Positions 6,256 through 13,902 of a DNA stretch of 13,902 bases are shown here, in pieces. Each line of letters starts with the position of its first letter. Positions within the stretch are counted from its first letter, which is position 1. Below the pieces are notes generated by a model. It saw nothing but the letters and a program-made list of their open reading frames with translations, was not told where the DNA came from and searched no databases. Source of the DNA: Solirubrobacteraceae bacterium (GTDB lineage Bacteria > Actinomycetota > Thermoleophilia > Solirubrobacterales > Solirubrobacteraceae); NCBI GenBank assembly GCA_025935735.1, contig JAICUS010000098.1, positions 1 to 13,902 on the forward strand. The letters are read 5' to 3'. The translations under genes and the position numbers were made by a program.

Positions 6256-6588
6256 ATGGTCCGGGCGCACGCCTATTCGCGATATGCACGGGATGCCGCG
6301 AGCCTGCTCGGCGAGCGCATCCTCATCGCTCGCCGCCAGCGACGATGGTCGCAGCGCGAGCTCGCCGAGCGAGCGGGAATCGCCGTTCCGACGTTGCGCA
6401 AGGTTGAGAAGGGCGACCTTGGCGTCACGCTCGGCACCGCCTTCGAGGTGGCCGCGCTCGCCGGCGTGCCGCTGTTCGACAACGATGCCGATCGCCTGAG
6501 CGCCGATCTGGACCGCACTGTCGCTCGCGGCGCCCTGCTGCCGCAGCGCGTGCGGCCGCGAAACCGGCCCGTCCGGGATGACTTCTAG
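6256..6588 (+). CDS. hipB: HipB-like antitoxin, XRE-type DNA-binding protein
   Basis: This 110-residue protein has an XRE/Cro-type helix-turn-helix at about residues 18-72 (LGERILIARRQRRWSQRELA, then AGIAVPTLRKVEKGDLGVTL, then AAL). The end (about 85-110) is basic and probably disordered. By family knowledge HipB binds HipA, neutralises it and represses the operon. It is followed by hipA with an 11-bp overlap, which implies translational coupling. I prefer ATG 6256 to a possible GTG at 6202, because the extra residues would come from the operator and promoter and do not look like protein. The dyad directly upstream is the expected binding site. Confidence 0.88.
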   Translation: MVRAHAYSRYARDAASLLGERILIARRQRRWSQRELAERAGIAVPTLRKVEKGDLGVTLGTAFEVAALAGVPLFDNDADRLSADLDRTVARGALLPQRVRPRNRPVRDDF

Positions 6589-7831
6589 TCCGCCCGACGA
6601 GCAATTCGTCTGGGTCTGGCTTCCGGAGGCGGATGAGCCCGTGGTCGCTGGACGCCTCGAGCCCGTCGGCGACCTGATCGAATTCAACTACGGGCGGAGC
6701 TACCTCGGGCGAGCCGACGCCATTGCGCTCTACCTGCCGGAGCTGCCACTCGTCGCGGGTGCGCTGCCGCCTCCCGCAGGCATGCGCATGGCTGGCTGCA
6801 TCAACGATGCGGGGCCGGATGCATGGGGCCAGCGGGTCATCATGCAGCTTCTCCTGGGCGACCGCAGCCGCGACGCGGACCCGGGTGACCTCGATCCCCT
6901 GACCTACCTCCTCCTCTCCGGGTCCGATCGCATCGGCGCGCTCGACTTCCAAGCGTCTCCGGAGCGGTACGTGCCGCGCACCGAGAGCACGGCGTCGCTG
7001 GAAGAGCTGATGGAGGCGGCCGACCGGGTGGACCGCCGCCTTCCGCTGCCGCCGGGGTTGGATCGCGCGCTGCTTCACGGCAGCTCCGTCGGCGGCGCCC
7101 GGCCCAAGGCGCTGATCGACGACGCGGCGAGCGGCCGGAAGCTAATCGCCAAGTTCTCGTCCTCCACCGACATCTATCCGGTGGTCCAAGGCGAGTTCGC
7201 GGCAATGGAGCTCGCCCGTCGCGCCGGCCTCGACGTGGCATGCGTGGAGCTCGTCGACGCACTCAACCGCAAGGTCCTGCTCGTCGAGCGATTCGATCGC
7301 GTGCCCGGAACGCGCCGGCGCCGAGCACTCGTCTCAGCGCTGACGATGCTCCAACTGGACGAGATGATGGCGCGGTACGCGAGCTACGCCGATCTCGCCG
7401 AGCTCGTGCGCTCGCGCTTCACCGACGCTCGCGCCACGCTCCGCGAGCTCTTCTCGCGGATCACGTGGAACATCTTGGTGGGCAACACCGACGACCATGC
7501 ACGCAACCACGCCGCTTTCTGGGACGGAGATTCCCTGACGCTCACCCCGGCGTATGACATCTGCCCGCAGAGCCGCTCCGGGGGAGAGGCGACCCAGGCC
7601 ATGGCATTCGGGTCCGACGGAGATCGGTACAGCCAAGTGGCCCGCTGCCTGGACGCCGCGCGGACCTATCTGCTCACCGCGGCCGACGCCCGCGAAATCA
7701 TCGATCACCAGATCCACGTGATCACGACGGAATGGGAAGAGGTCACCGAGCTGGCCGCCATGACCACAGTCGATCGCGAGTACTTCTGGCAACGGCAATT
7801 CCTCAACCCCTATGCGCTCGAGTCCTATTGA
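6578..7831 (+). CDS. hipA: HipA-like serine/threonine kinase toxin
   Basis: This 417-residue protein is close to full-length HipA (about 440 in E. coli). An N-terminal HipA_N-like part (about 12-125) is followed by the kinase part. Visible motifs are the flexible SSVGGARPK loop (169-177), which in HipA carries the autophosphorylated serine (S169/S170 here), LIAKF with K192, ERFD (237-240), the catalytic segment NTDDHARNHA with D305 or D306 and N310, and PAYDI with metal-binding D327. HipA of E. coli phosphorylates glutamyl-tRNA synthetase and causes growth arrest; the target here is unknown. All key residues are present, so it should be active. It overlaps hipB, and its TGA lies in frame with, and 60 bp before, the NACHT-nuclease gene. 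Confidence 0.93.
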   Translation: MTSSPPDEQFVWVWLPEADEPVVAGRLEPVGDLIEFNYGRSYLGRADAIALYLPELPLVAGALPPPAGMRMAGCINDAGPDAWGQRVIMQLLLGDRSRDADPGDLDPLTYLLLSGSDRIGALDFQASPERYVPRTESTASLEELMEAADRVDRRLPLPPGLDRALLHGSSVGGARPKALIDDAASGRKLIAKFSSSTDIYPVVQGEFAAMELARRAGLDVACVELVDALNRKVLLVERFDRVPGTRRRRALVSALTMLQLDEMMARYASYADLAELVRSRFTDARATLRELFSRITWNILVGNTDDHARNHAAFWDGDSLTLTPAYDICPQSRSGGEATQAMAFGSDGDRYSQVARCLDAARTYLLTAADAREIIDHQIHVITTEWEEVTELAAMTTVDREYFWQRQFLNPYALESY

Positions 7832-7891
7832 GCGACCGCGGACGAACAGGCCTCGGGTCGGTCCCTGCCGCGAAGCGGTTGGCGAACCCTG

Positions 7892-10800
7892 GTGGCTGTG
7901 ACGACCGCCCGCCGCCTTCGGCCCTCGCCTGAAGTGCTCGAGCGATTGCTGTTGCCCGATGGGGAGCCGGCGCTCGTGGATTCGTCCGGCCTCCTGCTCG
8001 ACGCCGGCGCGCCACTGCTGGCCCAGAACCCGGCCGCACGGCCGCTCTCCTCATTCGACGTCCCGGCTCTCGTGATCCTCGGCGAAGCCGGTTCTGGCAA
8101 GAGTCACCTGCTCGCGGCGCACGCTGCACGGCTCAAGGAGGCGGATCGCGCGGCGCACCTCGTCGATCTCGGCGCATACGGCTCGGAGGCGCGCCTCGAA
8201 CGAGCGCTCTTCGGAGCGTCAGCCTGGACAAGCTGGCGCGAAGACCACGGCGGAGGGTTCCTGCACCTGCTGCTCGACGCGTTCGACGAAGCACGACTGC
8301 GGAGCTCGACGGTGTCCGAACTGCTGCTCGAAGAGCTGCGGAACGCGCCGGTGCACCGCCTCCGCGTGACGATCTGCTGTCGCCCTGGGCTGTGGTCCGC
8401 AACGCTTGGGGAGCGTCTTGCCGAACGCTTCGGAACCGAGCTTCTGATGGTGCATCTGCTCGGGCTGACACGCGGCCAGATCATCGCCTGGGCCAGAGAG
8501 GCAGGCGCTGACGCAGACGCGCTCATCGAACAGGTCGCACTGCGGGGTCTATCGGGGCTCGCGAGCCGACCGCTGACCTTGGCCCTCCTGTTGCAGGCGG
8601 TTGCGTCCGGCGGCCTGCCGTCGTCGGAATGGGAGATCTTCGAGCAGGGCCTGACCGCGTTGTGCGACGAGCCCGATGAGGATCGTCGCCTCGACGCTGC
8701 CACGCGACCGCTGCTCGCGCCGAGAGGACGGATCGCCGTCGCTCGTCGCATCGCCGCCGCCATGCTGTTGGCCGGACGCGTGGCGATCAGCCAGTCACTC
8801 GCTCCTGCGCCCGACGTCGTAGGTCTGGTTGAGCTCGCCGGCGGTGAGGAGCCGGATGAGAGCGGCGTGGCGGTGCAGCGCATCAGCGTCGGGCCGAAAG
8901 AGCTGGCCGATGCCCTGAACAGCGGACTCATGACCGCCGGCCGCGACACGCAGGAGCTTCGCTTCGGCCATCAGAGCTACGCGGAGCACCTGGCGGCTAG
9001 TTGGCTGGCGGTTCACATCCCGGGCGAGCGCGCGCTCGACGTGCTTGGCGAGCCAGAGGACGCGGAGCGGCACATTGTTCCTCAGCTACGCGGCGTCGCA
9101 GCTCGCCTGGCCGCTCGAGACGCCGCAGTCCGTGCGCACCTGCTGGTCCATGAACCCACCCTGTTGTTGGACGCGATGTCCGAGGCAGGCCCGCAGGAGC
9201 GCGAGCAATTGACGGCAGCCTTGCTCGATGTCGCTCCCACCGAACGACTCGATCTGTGGGATCCAGCTTTCCACACACGCCTGAAGGTCCTGGGTCATCC
9301 CGGTCTCCCCGACGGACTGCGCCCCGTCATATCCGATCCGTCTGCGCCGCCGCGGACCCGCGAGCTCGCCGTCGAGATCGCCCGAGCCACCCGCGCGGCC
9401 GGCCTGGGCGATCTCCTCGCTGACGTGGCGCTCGGCGAACATCGCGCTGACGTCCTTCTGCGCGAGCGCGCGGTACGCGCGCTCGGCGCCATCGCTGATC
9501 GAGGACTGCTCGACCGCCTTCGGCCGCTCGCGCTCGCGCCACAAGACGGCGATGAGGACGCCGAACTCAAGGGCGCCGCCTTGGAGCTGCTGTGGCCGGA
9601 GCAGCTGACCGCAGAGGAGCTGTTCCAACTTCTGACGCCGGCGAAAGCGCGATTGGTCGGTACGTATCGGATGTTTCTGCACAGCGGCTTGCTCGACCGA
9701 CTCGACGATGAGGCATTGCCCGTCGCGCCGCGCTGGGCGGGGGAGCACGCCGACCCATTCGGCGACGACGCGCTGACCGAGCTCGCGGATCGCCTGCTCG
9801 AACGCGGCTGGAAGAGACGAGCAAATCCCGGAGTACTGGAGGCGTTCGCCGAGGCGGTCGGCGAGATGCTTGAGCGCCATGGGCAGCTCAGCGGGGGTCG
9901 GCTGCGGATCCTCGACGACGATGAGTACCGCCGCTCGGTGCTCGAGTCGCTGGTTTCGCGCGTGCTGCGCCGCGAGGTGGGGCTCCGCACGCCTCAGTTC
10001 TGCGATCCGCCGCTGCTGATCGCCGGCACCGACCTGCCGTGGACACTCGGGCGACTGGCGGCAGCACGTGGCCGGCCGGCGGCCTGGGTCTGGTCGCGCT
10101 GGGCGCACCTGGCATGGCAGGACCACGATCCGGCGCAGACCGAGGCCATCTTCGATGCGCGCGACCGCAGCCCGCTGCTGCGGGCCGTTACCGAGTACCG
10201 CGTCGCCGCCTGGCCGCTCGACACGCCCGCCGCACAGCGAGCTCGTGCGGTGAGCAGCGCCGCCGAGGCGTCGGAGTCGGTCGCCGAGACGCCGATCGGA
10301 CTCTATGACTTGCTCGCTGAACCGCTCGCGCAAGGTGAGGCCGGCGAGCCGACTGCTTGGTCACTCCTGAGCTGGCTGGTCGCCGACGTCGACCAGCCCC
10401 GTGCACGACACCATCGCGAGCTGCGCGAGCCAGTGGTCGGCTCGCCCGGATGGCGACTGGCTGACGACGCGACGCGACAGCGGCTCGTCGCCCTCGCGAA
10501 GGCCTTCCTTGTCGAGACGAGCCCGCCTGCCGGCAACTGGCTCGGCGATGCGACGATCCCGCGCGAGGTGCTGGCCGGCGTTCGCGCACTCGAGCTGGTC
10601 GCGGATGTAGCGCCGGACTGGGTGGCGTTGGACGACCCCACACTGTGGACCGGTTGGACCCCCGCGCTCATCGGCCTGCCTTCTGACAGCGATCCCACCG
10701 AAGCGCTGCGCCGCCGGCTACGCGAGCGTGCCCACGCGGTTGCTCCCCAGGCCACACGAGATGCCGTGCTGGCGCGAGCCGACGGCGAGGCGCGGCGGCT

Positions 10801-12076
10801 GGGGCGAATGTGGACGATCGGCCGGTTCGCCTGGATCTGGGATGCGGAGTTGGAAGCCGCGCTCGATGAGCGGCTGAGGCGCGGAACGCTGGCCCCTGAC
10901 GCCGTTGCCGACGTGCTCGCGGTCGCTCTTCAGCGCGGATCCGCGCTGCTCGAAGCCTGTGCCCAGGACCTGGTGAATCTGGGCCTGGAACGGAGCATCG
11001 ACGATGCAGCGCGGGCAGTGGCGGAGCGCGCTGCTGACGCGCTGCTCCGCTTCGCGCCGGACGCCGGCTGGTCGGTCTTGTGGCCCGCGCTGCGAGATCA
11101 GCCCGGCTTCGGCCCAGCCGTGGTGCAGGCAAGCGCTGGCCTCCACGGCCCGACGCTGGCCGGCCGTATCTCGGGTTCGGCGCTGTCCGAGCTGATCCTG
11201 TGGTTGCTGCAGACCTACCCTCCGGAGTCAGATCCGCCGCTCGAGGGAACGCTCGGGCCGCGCGCTGTGATCGCGTTCTGGCGCGGCGTCCTGGTACGCG
11301 ACCTCGTTGCCGCAGGCACGCCCGAGGCCGTGCACGGCATCCGGCGCCTGATCGCTCAACTGGGCGAATCGCCGTACCTCTTGCGCGCGCAGGTCGAGGC
11401 GCAGGAGACGATGCGCCGACGGCGTTGGCGCCCGCCCAGCCCGTCGGAGGTGATCAAGCTGGGTCTCGACGCGTCCCGTCGCGTGGTTGTCTCAGACCTC
11501 GACCTGCAACGTGTCTTGGTGGAAGAGCTACGCGACATCGCTCGCGCGCTGCACAGCTCGCCCGCGGTGCAGGACCTGTGGGGGACCGGCAAGCCTAAGT
11601 ACGAGGAGGAGTGCTCCAGCTGGCTCGAGCGCCGGCTGACCGAGCGCCTACGAGGCCGCGGCACGATCGTCAATCGAGAGGTCGAAGTGCATCGCCGAGG
11701 CGGGCCGGGACTGGGCGACCGCACCGATCTGCTCGTCTCTGCCCTCGTCAGTGAGCGGGTCGAGGACGCCCCGGTCGTCGAAGTCGTCATCGAAGTGAAG
11801 GGCTGCTGGAACGCTGACATTCGCACCGCAATGCAGGACCAGCTCAGCGCCCGGTACCTCGGCGACGAAGGCCGCCGGTGTGGCGTCTACCTCGTCATGC
11901 ACTTCGGGCCGAACGGATGGTCGGATTGCAACGACTGGCGACGGCGCGTCTGCGGACACATCGATGTGGACGCCTTGGGCGAGGAGCTTCACCGACAGGC
12001 GGAAGCGCTGTCCATCGCCGAAGGGCGGTCGATCGTCGCACTCGTCATCGACGGCTCCCAGCCGGTGAAGCCTTGA
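7892..12076 (+). CDS. NACHT/STAND NTPase with C-terminal PD-(D/E)xK nuclease
   Basis: This 1394-residue soluble protein has three regions. (a) A NACHT-type NTPase, about 55-375: Walker A GEAGSGKS (64-71), Walker B LHLLLDAFDEA with D129, D132 and E133, R164 in CCRPGLW as a sensor arginine, and the winged-helix FGHQSYAEHLAA (358-369) typical of NACHT proteins. (b) About 380-1220: long helical, partly HEAT-like repeats (for example RERAVRALGAIADRGLLDRL), the likely sensor and oligomer scaffold. (c) About 1230-1394: a restriction-endonuclease-like domain with WLERRL, RTDLLV (D1279), VIEVKG (E1301, K1303) and a following QLSARYL helix. Known bacterial NACHT and Avs proteins are anti-phage NTPases, and Avs carry the nuclease at the N-terminus, so the order here is reversed. 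The start is GTG 7892 or GTG 7898, with no Shine-Dalgarno. It lies 60 bp after hipA with no terminator between, so co-transcription is likely. Confidence 0.88.
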   Translation: MAVTTARRLRPSPEVLERLLLPDGEPALVDSSGLLLDAGAPLLAQNPAARPLSSFDVPALVILGEAGSGKSHLLAAHAARLKEADRAAHLVDLGAYGSEARLERALFGASAWTSWREDHGGGFLHLLLDAFDEARLRSSTVSELLLEELRNAPVHRLRVTICCRPGLWSATLGERLAERFGTELLMVHLLGLTRGQIIAWAREAGADADALIEQVALRGLSGLASRPLTLALLLQAVASGGLPSSEWEIFEQGLTALCDEPDEDRRLDAATRPLLAPRGRIAVARRIAAAMLLAGRVAISQSLAPAPDVVGLVELAGGEEPDESGVAVQRISVGPKELADALNSGLMTAGRDTQELRFGHQSYAEHLAASWLAVHIPGERALDVLGEPEDAERHIVPQLRGVAARLAARDAAVRAHLLVHEPTLLLDAMSEAGPQEREQLTAALLDVAPTERLDLWDPAFHTRLKVLGHPGLPDGLRPVISDPSAPPRTRELAVEIARATRAAGLGDLLADVALGEHRADVLLRERAVRALGAIADRGLLDRLRPLALAPQDGDEDAELKGAALELLWPEQLTAEELFQLLTPAKARLVGTYRMFLHSGLLDRLDDEALPVAPRWAGEHADPFGDDALTELADRLLERGWKRRANPGVLEAFAEAVGEMLERHGQLSGGRLRILDDDEYRRSVLESLVSRVLRREVGLRTPQFCDPPLLIAGTDLPWTLGRLAAARGRPAAWVWSRWAHLAWQDHDPAQTEAIFDARDRSPLLRAVTEYRVAAWPLDTPAAQRARAVSSAAEASESVAETPIGLYDLLAEPLAQGEAGEPTAWSLLSWLVADVDQPRARHHRELREPVVGSPGWRLADDATRQRLVALAKAFLVETSPPAGNWLGDATIPREVLAGVRALELVADVAPDWVALDDPTLWTGWTPALIGLPSDSDPTEALRRRLRERAHAVAPQATRDAVLARADGEARRLGRMWTIGRFAWIWDAELEAALDERLRRGTLAPDAVADVLAVALQRGSALLEACAQDLVNLGLERSIDDAARAVAERAADALLRFAPDAGWSVLWPALRDQPGFGPAVVQASAGLHGPTLAGRISGSALSELILWLLQTYPPESDPPLEGTLGPRAVIAFWRGVLVRDLVAAGTPEAVHGIRRLIAQLGESPYLLRAQVEAQETMRRRRWRPPSPSEVIKLGLDASRRVVVSDLDLQRVLVEELRDIARALHSSPAVQDLWGTGKPKYEEECSSWLERRLTERLRGRGTIVNREVEVHRRGGPGLGDRTDLLVSALVSERVEDAPVVEVVIEVKGCWNADIRTAMQDQLSARYLGDEGRRCGVYLVMHFGPNGWSDCNDWRRRVCGHIDVDALGEELHRQAEALSIAEGRSIVALVIDGSQPVKP

Positions 12077-12129
12077 CGCGAGGCAGCGCGTCGTCATGCC
12101 TGCCTCAAGAGACCCCGGCCGGTCGAAGA

Positions 12130-12158
12130 CGAAGGGCCCGCACGAGGCGGGCCCTTCG
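12130..12158. terminator. Bidirectional hairpin terminator
   Basis: CGAAGGGCCCGC and GCGGGCCCTTCG form a perfect 12-bp stem with the loop ACGAG. It lies between the convergent ends of the NACHT-nuclease gene and rpoC, so it can serve both. No U-run follows on either side, which is common in actinobacteria. Confidence 0.88.
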
Positions 12159-12174
12159 CTCAGATCAGAGAGAC

Positions 12175-13902
12175 CTAGCGGCGGTCGTCGTCATCGCCGC
12201 CGAGCTCGGCGCCGATGTCGTCGAACGAGCCGCCCGTCGGGCCGAAGCCCGCGTTGATCTCGTCCAGCTCCGTCGTGTCGAACGCCGGCCCGAAGCCCTG
12301 CAGCCCGTCGCCGTCGTCCAGCCCCAGCTCGGCCGCCAGGTCGTCGCCCTCGAGCAGGCCGACGTCGTCGATCCCGCGGGGGAGCGGCTCGGCCGGCTCG
12401 ATCTCGATCGTGCGGTAGCGCTTCAGGCCCGTGGCCGCCGGGATCAGCTTCCCGATGATCACGTTCTCCTTCAGGCCCGCCAGGCGGTCGATCTTGCCCT
12501 CCAGGGCCGCGTCGGTCAGCACCTTGGTCGTCTCCTGGAAGGAGGCCGCCGACAGGAACGAGTCCGTGGCCAGCGACGCCTTGGTGATGCCCAGGATGAT
12601 CTCGGCGTACTGCGCGGGCTCGCCGCCCTCGGCCTGCACGCGCTCGTTGATCCGGCGGAACTCGTGCCGGTCGACGAACTGACCGGGCAGCAGGTCCGTG
12701 TCGCCCTTCTGCTCGACGCGCACCTTCTTGAGCATCTGGCGCACGATCAGCTCGATGTGCTTGTCGTGGATGTCCACGCCCTGCGACTTGTAGACCTCCT
12801 GCACCTCCTTGACGAGGTACACCTCGGTGGCCGTGCGGCCGCGCAGGTCGAGCAGCTCGTGCGGGTACAGCGAGCCCTCGTTGAGCTGCGTGCCGGCCTC
12901 GATGGCCTCGCCCTCGGTCACGTGCAGGCGGGTCCGGCGCGGGAACGTGTGGCGGTGCTCCTCGCCGGCCTCGTCGGTGATCACCACGGTGCGGGCCTTG
13001 TCGGTGTCCTCCACCGACACGACGCCGCCGACCTCGGCGATCTTGGCCAGGCCCTTCGGCTTGCGCGCCTCGAAGAGCTCGACGACGCGCGGCAGGCCGT
13101 GCGTGATGTCCGCGCCGGCGACGCCGCCGGTGTGGAAGGTCCGCATGGTCAGCTGCGTGCCCGGCTCGCCGATCGACTGGGCGGCGACGATGCCGACCGC
13201 GTCGCCGATCATGGCCGTCTTGCCGGTGGCCAGCGAGCGGCCGTAGCACTTCTGGCACACCCCGGTGGTCGCCTCGCACTTGAGCACGGAGCGCACCGGG
13301 ATCCGCACGCCCGCGCCGTTGGCGCCGGCCGAGTCCCGGTTGGCCGCCACGATCGCCGCGAGCGCCTCGCGCCCGATCTCCTCGCCCTTGGGGACGAGGA
13401 TCTCCTTGCCGGACTTGACGTCCGCCGCCGCCACGCGGCCCACGAGCATGCCCTCGGGCTCGCCGTCGGCCTTGAACAGCGGCACCTCGAGGAACTCCTC
13501 GGTGCCGCAGTCCTCGATGCGGATGATCACGTCCTGGGCGACGTCGACCAGGCGGCGGGTCAGGTAGCCCGAGTCCGCCGTGCGCAGCGCCGTGTCGGCG
13601 AGGCCCTTGCGGGCGCCGTGCGTGGAGGTGAAGTACTCGATCACGTCGAGGCCCTCCATGAAGTTCGCCTTCACGGGCCGCTCGATGATCTCGCCCTTCG
13701 GGTTGGCCATCAGGCCGCGCATGCCGGCCAGCTGGCGGATCTGCTTGAACGAGCCACGCGCGCCGGAGTCGGCCATCATGTAGATGGAGTTCAGCCGGTC
13801 GGTGGTCTTGATGTTCTCGATCATGGCGTCCGCGACCTCGTCGGTCGCTGCGTTCCACTTGTCGGTGACCGCCTGGTGGCGCTACTCCTGGGTGATCAGG
13901 CC
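12175..13902 (-). CDS. rpoC: RNA polymerase beta' subunit, C-terminal part, with an in-frame TAG near the window edge
   Basis: This is the catalytic large subunit of RNA polymerase. The visible part covers the bridge-helix region ([20 protein letters not shown]), the zinc site C106, C183, C190 and C193 (numbered from the ATG at 13824; [15 protein letters not shown]), and the trigger loop ([18 protein letters not shown], residues 217-234). It ends with a Gly/Asp-rich acidic tail and TAG at 12175-12177. Homologous sequence continues upstream past 13824 to the window end (GLITQE, stop, [20 protein letters not shown]), so the real N-terminus is outside. TAG at 13882-13884 stands where a glutamate codon GAG is expected, one base different. 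The reading frame after it is perfect. A sequencing error or a damaged copy are the explanations to weigh. Confidence 0.95.

Noticed and set aside
5809..6687. A 292-codon minus-strand frame running through hipB and into the short unknown gene
   Set aside because: Its first half is antisense to the overlapping hipB/hipA region and has no coding character of its own; only the part after 6147 looks protein-like.
12191..13858. A 555-codon second frame over rpoC
   Set aside because: It is a His/Arg/Gly-rich shadow of rpoC with no family character.
13882..13884. Programmed read-through or UAG recoding in rpoC
   Set aside because: UAG is used as an ordinary terminator elsewhere in this window, no suppressor context or structure is evident, and an error is simpler.

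Overview
High-GC bacterial DNA, most likely from an actinobacterium. The guess leans to the Thermoleophilia/Solirubrobacterales side, from the GC-saturated codon use, GTG starts, apparently leaderless promoters and the acidic RpoC tail; no sequence search was possible. The window has three parts.

(1) Positions 1-4037, ordinary accessory chromosome. A DMT/EamA-type membrane transporter runs off the left edge on the minus strand behind an unusually structured leader (681-770). A small HAD-fold protein lies on the plus strand. A minus-strand operon follows (Uma2-family nuclease-like protein, small cupin, exported WD40-like/TolB-type propeller), and its last gene overlaps the HAD gene tail to tail. 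A 37-codon plus-strand ORF with a good Shine-Dalgarno sits at 3924-4037.

(2) Positions 4039-6147, a decayed or badly sequenced minus-strand operon. It holds a short unknown gene with about two frame changes, a Tat-type secreted intradiol ring-cleavage dioxygenase with about five frame changes plus an exact 51-bp in-frame tandem duplication, and an intact 332-residue protein whose C-terminus looks like an ADP-ribosyltransferase (R, S-x-T, E-x-E).

(3) Positions 6209-12158, a compact candidate defence module on the plus strand. It runs from a dyad-symmetric operator over a leaderless promoter, through hipB and an overlapping hipA kinase, to a 1394-residue protein 60 bp further on. That protein has a NACHT/STAND NTPase at its N-terminus, a long helical-repeat middle and a PD-(D/E)xK nuclease at its C-terminus. 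This nuclease-last architecture next to hipBA is the best candidate for an undescribed system. A strong bidirectional hairpin terminator separates it from the convergent housekeeping gene rpoC, which runs off the right edge and carries an unexpected in-frame TAG 19 bp from the window end.

The genes probably work as follows. HipB would repress hipBA, and possibly the NACHT-nuclease, from the dyad. HipA would be a Ser/Thr-kinase toxin. The NACHT protein would sense infection through its repeats and cut nucleic acid through its C-terminus. The last two sentences are inference from domain content and gene order.
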